From CAZBNB01 sp964493245 (lineage in GTDB: Bacteria; Pseudomonadota; Gammaproteobacteria; Legionellales; Legionellaceae), in contig CAZBNB010000034.1 in NCBI GenBank assembly GCA_964493245.1, positions 1-15,218 on the forward strand: a stretch of 15,218 nt of DNA. Direction: 5' to 3'. Numbering within the stretch: the stretch's first letter is position 1; each line of letters begins with the position of its first letter. Both the position numbers and the translations under genes were made by a program. The notes under the pieces are model-generated. The model did not search any database, was not told the origin of the DNA, and saw only the letters and a program-made list of their open reading frames with translations. This document shows positions 9,701 to 15,120 of this stretch, piece by piece.

Positions 9701-10810
9701 TGTCGTTGGATCAATACGCAGCGTATCAGAAATGTAAGAGCCGTGATCTAAGTCATTGGTATAGATCAAATCAAACTCATGAACGCCGATTGTAGGTAAT
9801 TTATCTAAAAGCTCAAGCACCACTTCGTCATTAGCTTGTGCAAGTTGCTCACCTGTTGACTTATCAATGATAGGGCGGGCAAGTACTTTACCAACAAGGT
9901 AATCTCTCGGCACAACCAAATCCTTCATATTGTTCTTTTCCATCAACTTGATGTGGCGTGCTGTAATGCGACGCCCTTGCTCAACGATGACTTCACCTGT
10001 CTCTGGCGCAATAATATCAAAAGAGGCGATTTCACCACGTAGACGAGCCGGTACCAAATCAATATGAAACTCGCCATTACGTAAATGACAAGATGTTTTT
10101 TCAAAAAACTCGTTTAAAATCGCTTCTGTATCATAGCCTAAAGAGCGCAATAAAATACTAACAGGGAGTTTACGACGTCTGTCGATGCGAGCAAACAAGC
10201 AGTCTTTAGGATCAAATTCGAAATCTAACCAAGAACCACGATAAGGTATAATTCTAGCAGAATACAATAATTTTCCAGAGGAATGTGTTTTACCACGGTC
10301 GTGCTCAAAAATAACGCCTGGTGATCGATGTAATTGCGATACAACCACTCGCTCCGTACCATTTACCACAAACGTACCGACATCTGTCATCAACGGAATT
10401 TCGCCCATGAACACTTCTTGTTCACGAATATCTTTAATCGGCTTAGGATCACCTGAGGCTTCTTTATCTAATACGACTAAGCGAATTTTGACACGCAAAG
10501 GAGCTGAATAGGTCAACCCTCTCAGTTTACATTCACGAACATCAAAAGCAGGCTCACCCAGTGTGTAACTAACATACTCTAAACGGGCATTACCTGAAAA
10601 ACTTTGAATAGGAAAAACGGACGAAAAAGCAGAATGCAACCCGTTGCTGTGTTTATTTTTAACGTCAGCTTCGATGAAATCACGGTAAGATTTAAGCTGA
10701 ATCTCAAGGAGGTTAGGTATCTCCATTTTATCAGCATTTTTACCAAAGCTCTTGCGGAATCGTTTTTTCTCAGCATGTGAATATTGAGGGTTAGCAACTG
10801 CTTTGGCCAT
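6710..10810 (-). CDS. rpoB: DNA-directed RNA polymerase subunit beta
   Basis: Beta forms one pincer of RNA polymerase and holds the rifampicin pocket. The 1366-residue product (E. coli 1342) runs colinear with the family. The rifampicin region is at residues 520-550: SSQLSQFMDQVNPLSG, then THKRRVSALGPGG. The main resistance positions are wild type (Asp529, His539 and Ser544, equal to E. coli 516, 526 and 531), but Val531 stands where E. coli has Asn518. NGYNFEDSI (821-829) and GDKMAGRHGNKG (1089-1100), which face the active site, are intact. I chose the ATG at 10810 because AGAGGA lies 6 bases upstream and MAKAVANPQYSHAEKK is a natural N-terminus; an in-frame GTG at 10843 has no such site. 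It follows a 199-base gap with hairpins after rplL. Confidence 0.98.
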   Translation of the reverse strand: MAKAVANPQYSHAEKKRFRKSFGKNADKMEIPNLLEIQLKSYRDFIEADVKNKHSNGLHSAFSSVFPIQSFSGNARLEYVSYTLGEPAFDVRECKLRGLTYSAPLRVKIRLVVLDKEASGDPKPIKDIREQEVFMGEIPLMTDVGTFVVNGTERVVVSQLHRSPGVIFEHDRGKTHSSGKLLYSARIIPYRGSWLDFEFDPKDCLFARIDRRRKLPVSILLRSLGYDTEAILNEFFEKTSCHLRNGEFHIDLVPARLRGEIASFDIIAPETGEVIVEQGRRITARHIKLMEKNNMKDLVVPRDYLVGKVLARPIIDKSTGEQLAQANDEVVLELLDKLPTIGVHEFDLIYTNDLDHGSYISDTLRIDPTTSQLEALVEIYRMMRPGEPPTKEAAEALFKNLFFTEERYDLSAVGRMKFNRRVGRKVDDGPGTLAKEDILAVIKTLIDIRNGIGMVDDIDHLGNRRVRSVGEMTENQFRVGLVRVERAVKERLSLAESENLMPQDLINAKPVSAAIKEFFGSSQLSQFMDQVNPLSGVTHKRRVSALGPGGLTRERAGFEVRDVHTTHYGRVCPIETPEGPNIGLINSLSVYARTNDYGFIETPCRKVINGRVTDEIEYLSAIEEVDQYIAQSNIPLDKEGNIIADLVPCRHENEFSLTTPDKINYMDISPKQIVSVAASLIPFLEHDDANRALMGSNMQRQAVPTLRAEKPLVGTGMERTVASDSGVSVVAKRGGVIDLVDASRIVVRVNDDETSAGETGVDIYNLTKYFRSNQDTCINQTPIVKKGDIIARGDILADGPCTDMGELALGQNLLVAFMPWNGYNFEDSILISKRIVEDDRFTTIHIEELTCIARDTKLGTEEITSDIPSVSESALANLDESGVVFIGAEVNAGDILVGKVTPKGETQLTPEEKLLRAIFGEKASDVKDSSLRVPSGMNGTVIDVQVFTRDGLEKDARAKSIEEEHLARVRKDLVDERRIREEDIYQRVYTLLLNKVATGGPSSLKPDSKITEAYLSKVAREKWFDIRLENEEASQQLEQSSRQLESLAKEIEKRFNDNRKKIVQGDDLAPGVLKIVKVYLAVKRRVQPGDKMAGRHGNKGVISIVVPVEDMPYLADGTPVDIVLNPLGVPSRMNIGQVLETHLGLAAKGLGLRLGEMLDRQASSKEVKDYLYKIYNHDGTKRIDLDSLSEEELSTLANNLRAGVPMATPVFDGASESEIKAMLQLAEMPLDGKTKLVDGRTGREFDNPVMVGYMYMLKLNHLVDDKMHARSTGSYSLVTQQPLGGKAQFGGQRFGEMEVWALEAYGAAYTLQEMLTVKSDDVGGRTKIYKNIVDGDHRMDPGMPESFNVLLKEIRALGIDIELEHD

Positions 10811-10927
10811 AGTAGTTCCTCTAAAAATTAATGTTTTAAACACAAATCAGTAAGGTAATTCGGGAAATTTCCGACTCATACCAAACTGACACATCACGAT
10901 ATTTTTCCAAGCTTTACAAAACGCGTA

Positions 10928-10954
10928 AACCCAGCCATGAACCATGGCCGGGTT
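10928..10954 (-). terminator. Strong hairpin in the rplL-rpoB gap, attenuator-like
   Basis: On the minus strand AACCCGGCCATG and CATGGCTGGGTT form a 12-pair stem (one G-T wobble) around a 3-base loop, followed by TTACGCGTTTTG. The GC-rich stem with a partial U tail resembles an intrinsic terminator, but the tail is interrupted. In E. coli the rplL-rpoB gap holds a partial terminator that sets the ratio of ribosomal protein to polymerase mRNA; this hairpin is in the same place and is a good candidate for that role. Confidence 0.6.
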
Positions 10955-10958
10955 ATCG

Positions 10959-10997
10959 GCTAGCTTCTCTGTAAAAGTAAACAGAATGAAGCCTAGC
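10959..10997 (-). promoter_or_regulatory. Long stem-loop in the rplL-rpoB gap, possible RNase III processing site
   Basis: GCTAGGCTTC pairs with GAAGCTAGC (one bulged G), and an inner TCTGT pairs with ACAGA around an 8-base loop, giving an extended stem starting 12 bases after the rplL stop codon. E. coli has an RNase III-cut hairpin in this gap. The position and double-stranded length fit that, but the sequence alone cannot show cleavage. The remaining ~115 bases up to rpoB hold a GGAAATTTCC palindrome (10862-10871) and the rpoB ribosome-binding site, with no open frame of interest. Confidence 0.45.
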
Positions 10998-11009
10998 TCA
11001 CAGTCACAC

Positions 11010-11387
11010 TTATTTAACGTCGACGCTGGCGCCAGCTTCTTCAAGTTGTTTCTTGATATCAGCAGCTTCAGCTTTAGACACAGCTTCTTTAATTGTAGAA
11101 GGAGCGCCTTCAACTAAGTCTTTAGCTTCTTTCAAACCAAGACCAGTGATGCCACGAACTGCTTTAATGACGTTAACTTTGTTATCGCCAAAGCTTGTCA
11201 TTACGACATCAAATTCAGTCTTTTCTTCTACAGCAGCAGCAGCGCCACCAGCTGGAGCAGCAACAGCAACTGCAGCAGCAGCAGCTGAAACGTTGAAACG
11301 CTCTTCCATTGCTTCAACCAATTCTACAACGTCCATCACAGACATATTGGCAATCGCGTCAAGAATTTCCTCTTTTTTTACAGCCAT
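11010..11387 (-). CDS. rplL: 50S ribosomal protein L7/L12
   Basis: L7/L12 is the multi-copy stalk protein that recruits and activates the translation GTPases. The 125-residue product has the full layout: an N-terminal dimerisation helix region (1-33, MAVKKEEILDAIANMSVMDV onward), an Ala/Gly/Pro hinge (about 34-52, with AAAAAVAVAAPAGG), and the C-terminal factor-binding domain (53-125) with VNVIKAVRGITGLGLKEAK and the LVEGAPSTIKE segment. Met1 is supported by AGGAG 6 bases upstream. It follows rplJ after 38 bases, as in all rplJL operons, and L10 binds its dimers to form the stalk. Confidence 0.98.
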   Translation of the reverse strand: MAVKKEEILDAIANMSVMDVVELVEAMEERFNVSAAAAAVAVAAPAGGAAAAVEEKTEFDVVMTSFGDNKVNVIKAVRGITGLGLKEAKDLVEGAPSTIKEAVSKAEAADIKKQLEEAGASVDVK

Positions 11388-11425
11388 TTCTAGCTCCTAA
11401 GTTAAAATTTTAATGTATTATCGAG

Positions 11426-11953
11426 TTAACCAGCTTGTTTTTGATCTCGAACAGCCGCAATGGTTCTAACCAATTTGGCGTGCGGTTCTGCAAGCGTTCG
11501 AACGAATTTCTCAATTGGTGCTTTCATGACATACATCAATTTAGCAATCGCTTCATCACGTGTTGGTAAGCTTGCAACATAGTCAAGTTGCTTAGCTGGG
11601 TAAACCTGACCACCAACTGATAAAGCCTTTACTTCCAATTTATCAAAATTCTTTGCGAAGTCTTTTAACAACCGGGCAGCATCACTTGGCGCTTCTGTAG
11701 ACAGTGCGACAAACAATGGACCGACTAGTTGTTCGCTTAAACAAGCAAAATCTGTTTTTTCAAATGCACGTCTGGCTAAATTGTTAGGTACAACTCTTAG
11801 ATAGACGCCCGCTTTACGCGCTTCCGCACGCAGTTGGGTCATTTGATTAACAGTTAACCCTCGATAATCAGCAACTACTGCCGAAACAGCCTTTGAAGCA
11901 ACAACAGCTACTTCTTCAACCACGGCTTTTTTTGCAGCTAATGTTAATGTCAC
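11426..11953 (-). CDS. rplJ: 50S ribosomal protein L10
   Basis: L10 anchors the L7/L12 dimers to the ribosome beside L11 and, as the L10-L12 complex, represses its own operon by binding the mRNA leader. The 175-residue product matches L10: SAVVADYRGLTVNQMTQLR near residues 24-42, KAGVYLRVVPNNLARRA, then VGPLFVAL, EVKALSVGG and SLPTRDEAIAKLMYVMKAP. It is about 10 residues longer than the E. coli protein (165) because the C-terminal helix that carries L12 is longer, with two similar units KFVRTLAEP and KLVRTIAAV. The start is a GTG with a perfect AGGAGG 8 bases upstream; no better start exists. An L10-leader-like structure precedes it. Confidence 0.97.
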   Translation of the reverse strand: MTLTLAAKKAVVEEVAVVASKAVSAVVADYRGLTVNQMTQLRAEARKAGVYLRVVPNNLARRAFEKTDFACLSEQLVGPLFVALSTEAPSDAARLLKDFAKNFDKLEVKALSVGGQVYPAKQLDYVASLPTRDEAIAKLMYVMKAPIEKFVRTLAEPHAKLVRTIAAVRDQKQAG

Positions 11954-12002
11954 GTTACTGACCTCCTAGGTTAATCAAATCATGTGCAGATTTGACAGTT
12001 AT

Positions 12003-12101
12003 GGTGGCCGTCTCGTAAGACACTAGAATTGCTTCGAGTGTTAGGAGCCGGGTCACCGTCTGCGCAGGGTAACGTAAGTGCTAAACATCGTCAGCACTTA
12101 C
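12003..12101 (-). ncRNA. L10 leader-like structured 5' UTR of rplJ
   Basis: In the rplJ mRNA a perfect 9-pair hairpin (GTAAGTGCT with AGCACTTAC, 12074-12101, 10-base loop) is followed by a long irregular stem whose base pairs GGTGACC with GGCCACC (12003-12057), with the inner helix ACACT/AGTGT and internal loops around GGCTCCTAACA. GTTACC can also pair with GGTGAC, giving an alternative fold. L10 leaders in bacteria are kink-turn-bearing structures at this place that the L10-L12 complex binds for autoregulation. Assignment rests on place and shape; no covariance model was run. Confidence 0.65.
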
Positions 12102-12167
12102 CTTTTATTAAGCAATTGCGCCTGCGGTCTTCGACGGCAATAAACAAGGTCTATGCCGTGAAACACG

Positions 12168-12203
12168 ATAACAGCCCGCACAGTATACTGTGAGGGCTGT
12201 TAT
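12168..12203 (-). terminator. 36-base near-perfect palindrome downstream of rplA
   Basis: ATAACAGCCC and GGGCTGTTAT flank the 14-base perfect palindrome CACAGTATACTGTG, with a single mismatch between arms. As RNA it makes a stem of 10 pairs, one mismatch and 5 pairs with a TATA loop, 26 bases after the rplA stop. The following bases (CGTGTTTCACGG) are not a U run, so it is more likely a partial terminator, RNA 3'-end block or processing site between rplKA and rplJL than a full terminator. Bases 12102-12167 between it and the leader contain no promoter I would defend. Confidence 0.55.
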
Positions 12204-12229
12204 GAAATCCTTTTAAAAGGCTGGAGATT

Positions 12230-12925
12230 TTACACGAGAATCGAAGCGGGATCAATACTCAATCCAGGGCCCATTGTGGACGATAGGGTAATTTTTTTAA
12301 TGTAAACCCCTTTGGATGTCGTTGGTTTTGCTTTTTTCAAATCACCTACTAAAGCTGAAATATTTTCAATCAAATCAGCCGAAGTGAAGTTAAGCTTACC
12401 AACGGTGCAATGTACAATACCGTTTTTATCTGTTTTGTAGCGAACCTGGCCTGACTTAATGTCATTAACGGTTGTTTCTACGTTGGTGGTTACCGTACCA
12501 ACTTTAGGATTAGGCATTAAACCTCTTGGGCCAAGCACCTGACCTAATTGACCAACAATACGCATTGCATCCGGTGTAGCAATGACCACATCAAAGTTCA
12601 TCTCGCCTGCTTTAATTTGCTCTGCTAAGTCTTCAAAACCAACTAAATCGGCACCAGCTGCTTTTGCTTTGTTGGCATTATCGCCTTGTGCAAATACCGC
12701 TATGCGTACAACCTTTCCGGTCCCTTTTGGAAGTTTTGTAGAACGTCGCAATGCTTGATCTGATTTACGTGGGTCAAGTCCTAAATTGACAGCGATATCA
12801 ACGCCTTCAACAAATTTCTTGCTACCAAATTCTTGTAGTAAAGCAATCGCTTCTTCAACTTTGTAGAGCGTGTTGACTTTGACTTTCTTACTAATATTTG
12901 CCGTTTTTTTCGTTAATTTTGTCAT
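12230..12925 (-). CDS. rplA: 50S ribosomal protein L1
   Basis: L1 forms the mobile stalk at the 50S E site and, in E. coli, represses the rplK-rplA operon by binding its mRNA leader. The 231-residue product (E. coli 234) carries the L1 signatures: KFVEGVDIAVNLG, DPRKSDQALR, and GQLGQVLGPRGLMPNPKVGTVT at about 125-146, followed by GQVRYKTDKNGI and KGVYIKKITLSSTMGPG. I chose the ATG at 12925 with AGGGG 9 bases upstream; the TTG two codons earlier is only 3 bases from that site. Thirteen bases separate it from rplK, and the ribosome-binding site touches the rplK stop codon, which suggests translational coupling. Confidence 0.97.
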   Translation of the reverse strand: MTKLTKKTANISKKVKVNTLYKVEEAIALLQEFGSKKFVEGVDIAVNLGLDPRKSDQALRRSTKLPKGTGKVVRIAVFAQGDNANKAKAAGADLVGFEDLAEQIKAGEMNFDVVIATPDAMRIVGQLGQVLGPRGLMPNPKVGTVTTNVETTVNDIKSGQVRYKTDKNGIVHCTVGKLNFTSADLIENISALVGDLKKAKPTTSKGVYIKKITLSSTMGPGLSIDPASILV

Positions 12926-12938
12926 TTTCAATCACCCC

Positions 12939-13373
12939 TTACTCAAGATCTTCAACATCGATACCCATACTGCGCGCTGTACCAGCAATGGTACGTACCG
13001 CAGCGTCTAGATCTGCCGCTGTTAAATCAGGCTCTTTCAGTTTGGCAATCTCTTCAAGTTGCACGCGTCGAAGTGTCGCCACTTTCTTTGTATGCGGTGT
13101 TGCACTGCCGCTCTTTAATCCAGCCGCTTTCTTTAACAACACAGACGCAGGCGGTGTCTTGATAATGAAGGTAAAACTTCTATCACTATAAACCGTGATA
13201 ACGACAGGGGTTGGAAGGCCTTGCTCAAGATGCTGAGTTGCCGCATTAAATGCCTTACAAAACTCCATAATGTTAACACCACGTTGACCTAATGCAGGTC
13301 CAACTGGTGGGCTTGGATTTGCCTTACCTGCTTGAATTTGCAGTTTGATATATGCTTCTACTTTTTTAGCCAT
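12939..13373 (-). CDS. rplK: 50S ribosomal protein L11 (intact copy)
   Basis: L11 binds the GTPase-associated centre of 23S rRNA through its C-terminal domain; its N-terminal domain contacts EF-G and release factors and is needed for RelA activation and thiostrepton action. The 144-residue product is complete. The N-terminal domain (1-70) has the proline loop SPPVGPALGQRGVN (21-34) with Pro22, Pro23 and Pro26, and FCKAFN; the linker is KTPPASVLLKK (72-82); the C-terminal domain ends with TIAGTARSMGIDVED. The start ATG has AAGGAG 5 bases upstream. Residues methylated by PrmA in E. coli (N-terminal Ala, Lys3 and Lys39 of the mature chain) are present. A broken second copy lies upstream, separated by 243 bases. 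Confidence 0.98.
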   Translation of the reverse strand: MAKKVEAYIKLQIQAGKANPSPPVGPALGQRGVNIMEFCKAFNAATQHLEQGLPTPVVITVYSDRSFTFIIKTPPASVLLKKAAGLKSGSATPHTKKVATLRRVQLEEIAKLKEPDLTAADLDAAVRTIAGTARSMGIDVEDLE

Positions 13374-13616
13374 TTCGACTCCTTTTGGGTATAACGCTTA
13401 GTATTCACGTAACATCGAAAATACCGAGCTTCCCGGTTTAAGATTGGTTACTTTCATCAAATAAAGTGAACCTACCCAGTTACTTTAAAGACCATTTCAC
13501 TCGCATTTTTTGCGGTTTGAGATTATTTACTACTAGTCAGAAAACCCCAGGTTCGTTTCTTCCGCACATTACGGTTCGAAATCCAAGGTTTTCTGTTTTA
13601 ATCATCAGCAAGCAAC
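13374..13616 (-). other. Gene-free stretch between the rplK relic and rplK; probable rplK leader
   Basis: No frame here gives a convincing protein, and none resembles the L11 C-terminal domain that would be expected if a full second rplK once filled this space. Features seen are a 9-base inverted repeat CAGAAAACC/GGTTTTCTG (13538-13546 with 13587-13595, 40-base loop), TAAAGT/ACTTTA around 14 bases in the rplK-proximal half, and a GTATT/AATAC stem shortly before rplK. Part of it is probably decayed coding DNA and part the 5' leader of rplK, where an L1 operator would be expected. I could not match an L1 site with confidence. Confidence 0.4.
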
Positions 13617-13917
13617 TTACTTATGCTGCAGAAAGCGCAACAGTCGAAGCGGATTGCTGGTTAAGCCAGCTATTTTCTTTCGCAACACTAAAGCGAGAGG
13701 CGTTGACAAGAAAAGTGAAACTTTTATCTTCATAAACGCTGATCACTACGGGTATTGCAAGGCCTGCTTCAAGATGCTTAGTCGCATCATTAAAGACTTT
13801 ACAGAATCCTTTTACGTTAACACCACATTGGCCTAATGCAAGCCCAACGGGTTGGGCAGCATCTGCTACGCCAGCTTTTATTTTTAATCGAATATATGCC
13901 GCTACTTTTTTAGCCAT
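13617..13917 (-). pseudogene. Frameshifted, truncated second copy of rplK (L11)
   Basis: An open frame of 98 codons (stop TAA at 13621) starts like L11: residues 1-72 are 46/72 identical, by my count, to the intact rplK next door, with MAKKVAAYIRL, PVGLALGQCGVNV, FCKVFNDATKHLEAGL and VYEDKSFTF. After Val71 the frame leaves the family. Reading one base over from 13703 gives TPLALVLRKKIAGLTS, matching L11 residues 73-88 at 11 of 16 places, then runs to a stop at 13617. A net 2-base loss (or 1-base gain) at codon 72 explains this. The rRNA-binding C-terminal domain is missing. Pro22 and Pro26 of the thiostrepton/RelA loop are lost. Yet the ribosome-binding site (AAGGAG, about 6 bases from ATG) is strong, so a 98-residue N-terminal fragment may still be made. 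Most likely a decaying duplicate; a small working protein cannot be excluded. Confidence 0.85.
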
Positions 13918-13946
13918 GATCTTCTCCTTAAGTTTGCATCCATAAC

Positions 13947-13976
13947 AACACCTTAACCTTATTAGTTTAAGGTGTT
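13947..13976 (-). promoter_or_regulatory. Stem-loop in the leader of the rplK relic
   Basis: AACACCTTAA and TTAAGGTGTT form a perfect 10-pair stem with a 10-base loop; outside it CATAAC and GTTATG extend pairing past a 3-base bulge to about 13941-13981. It lies between the predicted promoter and the ribosome-binding site of the relic. There is no U run after it on the minus strand. Role unknown; it could be an attenuator, an mRNA-stabilising structure or a regulatory target for L1. Confidence 0.5.
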
Positions 13977-13999
13977 ATGTGGTAAAAAATCAAGCAAAA

Positions 14000-14028
14000 A
14001 TAAGATTAGCCACTGCGCTTAACGACAA
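14000..14028 (-). promoter_or_regulatory. Candidate sigma-70 promoter for the rplK-rplA unit, downstream of nusG
   Basis: On the minus strand TTGTCG (14023-14028) and TCTTAT (14000-14005) are spaced by 17 bases, each matching 4 of 6 consensus bases. Directly upstream is an A/T-only tract, AAAAAAATAATAAA, that looks like an UP element, as at strong ribosomal promoters. E. coli has a promoter at the same position between nusG and rplK. An alternative pair, TTGATT with TAAACT (18-base spacing), lies slightly downstream. The promoter is predicted, not shown; if it is the real one, the rplK relic is the first reading frame of this transcript. Confidence 0.5.
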
Positions 14029-14060
14029 TTTATTATTTTTTTGAACCGTGATATATGGGT

Positions 14061-14606
14061 CTAGGTTTTTTCTACTTGGCCAAACTCTAGTTCAACTGGG
14101 GTTGATCGACCAAAAATCAAGACCGCCACACGTAAACGATTTTTTTCATAATTAACTTCTTCAACAACACCATTGAAGTCAACAAAAGGACCCTCTTTAA
14201 CTCGAACCACTTCACCTGGTTCAAAAAGAATTTTAGGTTTAGGTTTACTTACACCTTCTTCAACACGTTGCATAATCGCCAACGCCTCTTTATCAGTAAT
14301 AGGCGTAGGCGTGTGGCTAGTGCCACCAATAAAACCGAGGACACGTGGGATTGCTCTTACCATGTGCCAAGTTTCATCATTCATAACCATATTTACTAAA
14401 ACATAGCCAGGGAAAAACTTGCGTGTACTTTTACGTTTTTGTCCTGCACGCATTTCGACAACTTCTTCTGAAGGAACGACGACTTCACCAAACATTTGAC
14501 TTAAGTTATGATGCGCAGCACGTGCTGTTATTTCACGCATCACAAAACCCTCATGCCCGGAGTACGCATGAACGATATACCACTGCTTTGACTTTTGCTC
14601 TTCCAT
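14061..14606 (-). CDS. nusG: Transcription termination/antitermination factor NusG
   Basis: NusG binds the RNA polymerase clamp through its N-terminal domain to reduce pausing; its KOW domain contacts Rho or ribosomal protein S10, coupling transcription with translation or termination. The product is 181 residues, the same length as E. coli NusG. The NGN domain (about 7-115) includes QWYIVHAYSGHE, FGEVVVPSEEVVE, KFFPGYVLVNM (63-73) and RVLGFIGG; the KOW domain (128-180) reads FEPGEVVRVKEGPF, then FNGVVEEVNYEKNRL. The ATG is preceded by GAGAGG only 3 bases away, overlapping the secE stop codon 7 bases upstream, so nusG is probably translationally coupled to secE. Confidence 0.98.
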   Translation of the reverse strand: MEEQKSKQWYIVHAYSGHEGFVMREITARAAHHNLSQMFGEVVVPSEEVVEMRAGQKRKSTRKFFPGYVLVNMVMNDETWHMVRAIPRVLGFIGGTSHTPTPITDKEALAIMQRVEEGVSKPKPKILFEPGEVVRVKEGPFVDFNGVVEEVNYEKNRLRVAVLIFGRSTPVELEFGQVEKT

Positions 14607-14613
14607 CGTCCTC

Positions 14614-14961
14614 TCAACCTAATTGCGTTATTTTGCCGATAGCCCACATCATCGTAGCGTCTACCCCCCATAGCACGAAACCAGTCACAGAGACCATAAC
14701 AACCACGATCAAGGTGGTTTGTGTTGTTTCTTGTCTGGTTGGCCACACTACTTTGTCTAATTCGGATTTGGCTTCTTTGGCAAATGCATAAATTTGTTTG
14801 CCTTTTTCAGTAAAATAGAATAATCCCAACGCAGGGATAGCCCACCCTAACCATAGCAGGGCAATAACAGGGCCTGATAAATTGAAGCTATATGTTCCAA
14901 CTAGCGCAGCAACCGTAATAATGATGATTGCTACCCAAAGTAATATTTCTTTAGATTTCAT
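14614..14961 (-). CDS. secE: Preprotein translocase subunit SecE
   Basis: SecE clamps SecY in the inner membrane and is essential for the SecYEG export channel. The 115-residue product has three hydrophobic segments (about 6-25, 31-50 and 83-107), like E. coli SecE (127 residues, three segments). The conserved cytosolic amphipathic part is present: FAKEAKSELDKVVWPTRQET (60-79) leading into the third membrane helix, the one that contacts SecY. I chose the ATG at 14961. A longer frame opens 28 codons earlier, but those codons run into tRNA-Trp and give a sequence unlike SecE. No strong Shine-Dalgarno is visible before the ATG. It forms the usual secE-nusG pair. Confidence 0.95.
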   Translation of the reverse strand: MKSKEILLWVAIIIITVAALVGTYSFNLSGPVIALLWLGWAIPALGLFYFTEKGKQIYAFAKEAKSELDKVVWPTRQETTQTTLIVVVMVSVTGFVLWGVDATMMWAIGKITQLG

Positions 14962-14992
14962 AGTGAAACTTTGCACTTTATATTCGTTAAGT

Positions 14993-15068
14993 TGGCAGGC
15001 CAGGAGGGAATCGAACCCCCAACCTGCGGTTTTGGAGACCGCCACTCTGCCAATTGAGCTACTGGCCT
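14993..15068 (-). tRNA. trpT: tRNA-Trp (anticodon CCA)
   Basis: The 76-base minus-strand sequence folds as a tRNA. The acceptor stem is AGGCCAG with CTGGCCT, then discriminator G and a genomically encoded CCA. The D arm is GCTCAATTGGCAGAG, the anticodon stem GCGGT/ACCGC with loop CTCCAAA (anticodon CCA at 15033-15035), and the T arm GGGGG TTCGATT CCCTC. It lies 52 bases after tuf and 31 before secE and is likely processed from a tuf-trp-secE transcript. The symbol is by analogy with E. coli. Confidence 0.97.
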
Positions 15069-15074
15069 AACATG

Positions 15075-15099
15075 AAGCTGGCACAATTAAGGCCAGCTT
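15075..15099 (-). promoter_or_regulatory. Hairpin between tuf and tRNA-Trp
   Basis: AAGCTGGC and GCCAGCTT form a perfect 8-pair stem around a 9-base loop, extended by a G-T pair. There is no U run before the tRNA begins 6 bases later on the minus strand. It may be a partial terminator after tuf or a processing signal that separates tuf mRNA from the 5' end of the tRNA. Confidence 0.5.
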
Positions 15100-15120
15100 T
15101 CATATGCATAACTTACAGCA

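Noticed and set aside
10811..10843. Longer RpoB beginning at the GTG at 10843
   Set aside because: The extra residues MFKTLIFRGTT are encoded by the leader containing the AGAGGA site; the ATG at 10810 has correct spacing.
11225..11290. GCA/CAG-rich simple repeat
   Set aside because: It is the Ala-rich hinge of L7/L12, normal for the family.
12179..12192. LexA-like operator at CACAGTATACTGTG
   Set aside because: The half-sites are in the ACAG...CTGT order with 4-base spacing, not the CTGT-N8-ACAG arrangement of the gammaproteobacterial SOS box.
13570..13595. tRNA-like T arm (GGTTCGAAATCC) in the gap before rplK
   Set aside because: The surrounding bases do not make D or anticodon arms and the enclosing stem spans only 58 bases.
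13617..13703. Programmed frameshift in the rplK relic that would rebuild a full L11
   Set aside because: The shifted frame stops after 28 codons, without the C-terminal domain, and no familiar slippery site is present, so no full protein could result.
14962..15045. Longer SecE start overlapping tRNA-Trp
   Set aside because: The extra 28 codons are mostly tRNA sequence and do not resemble SecE.
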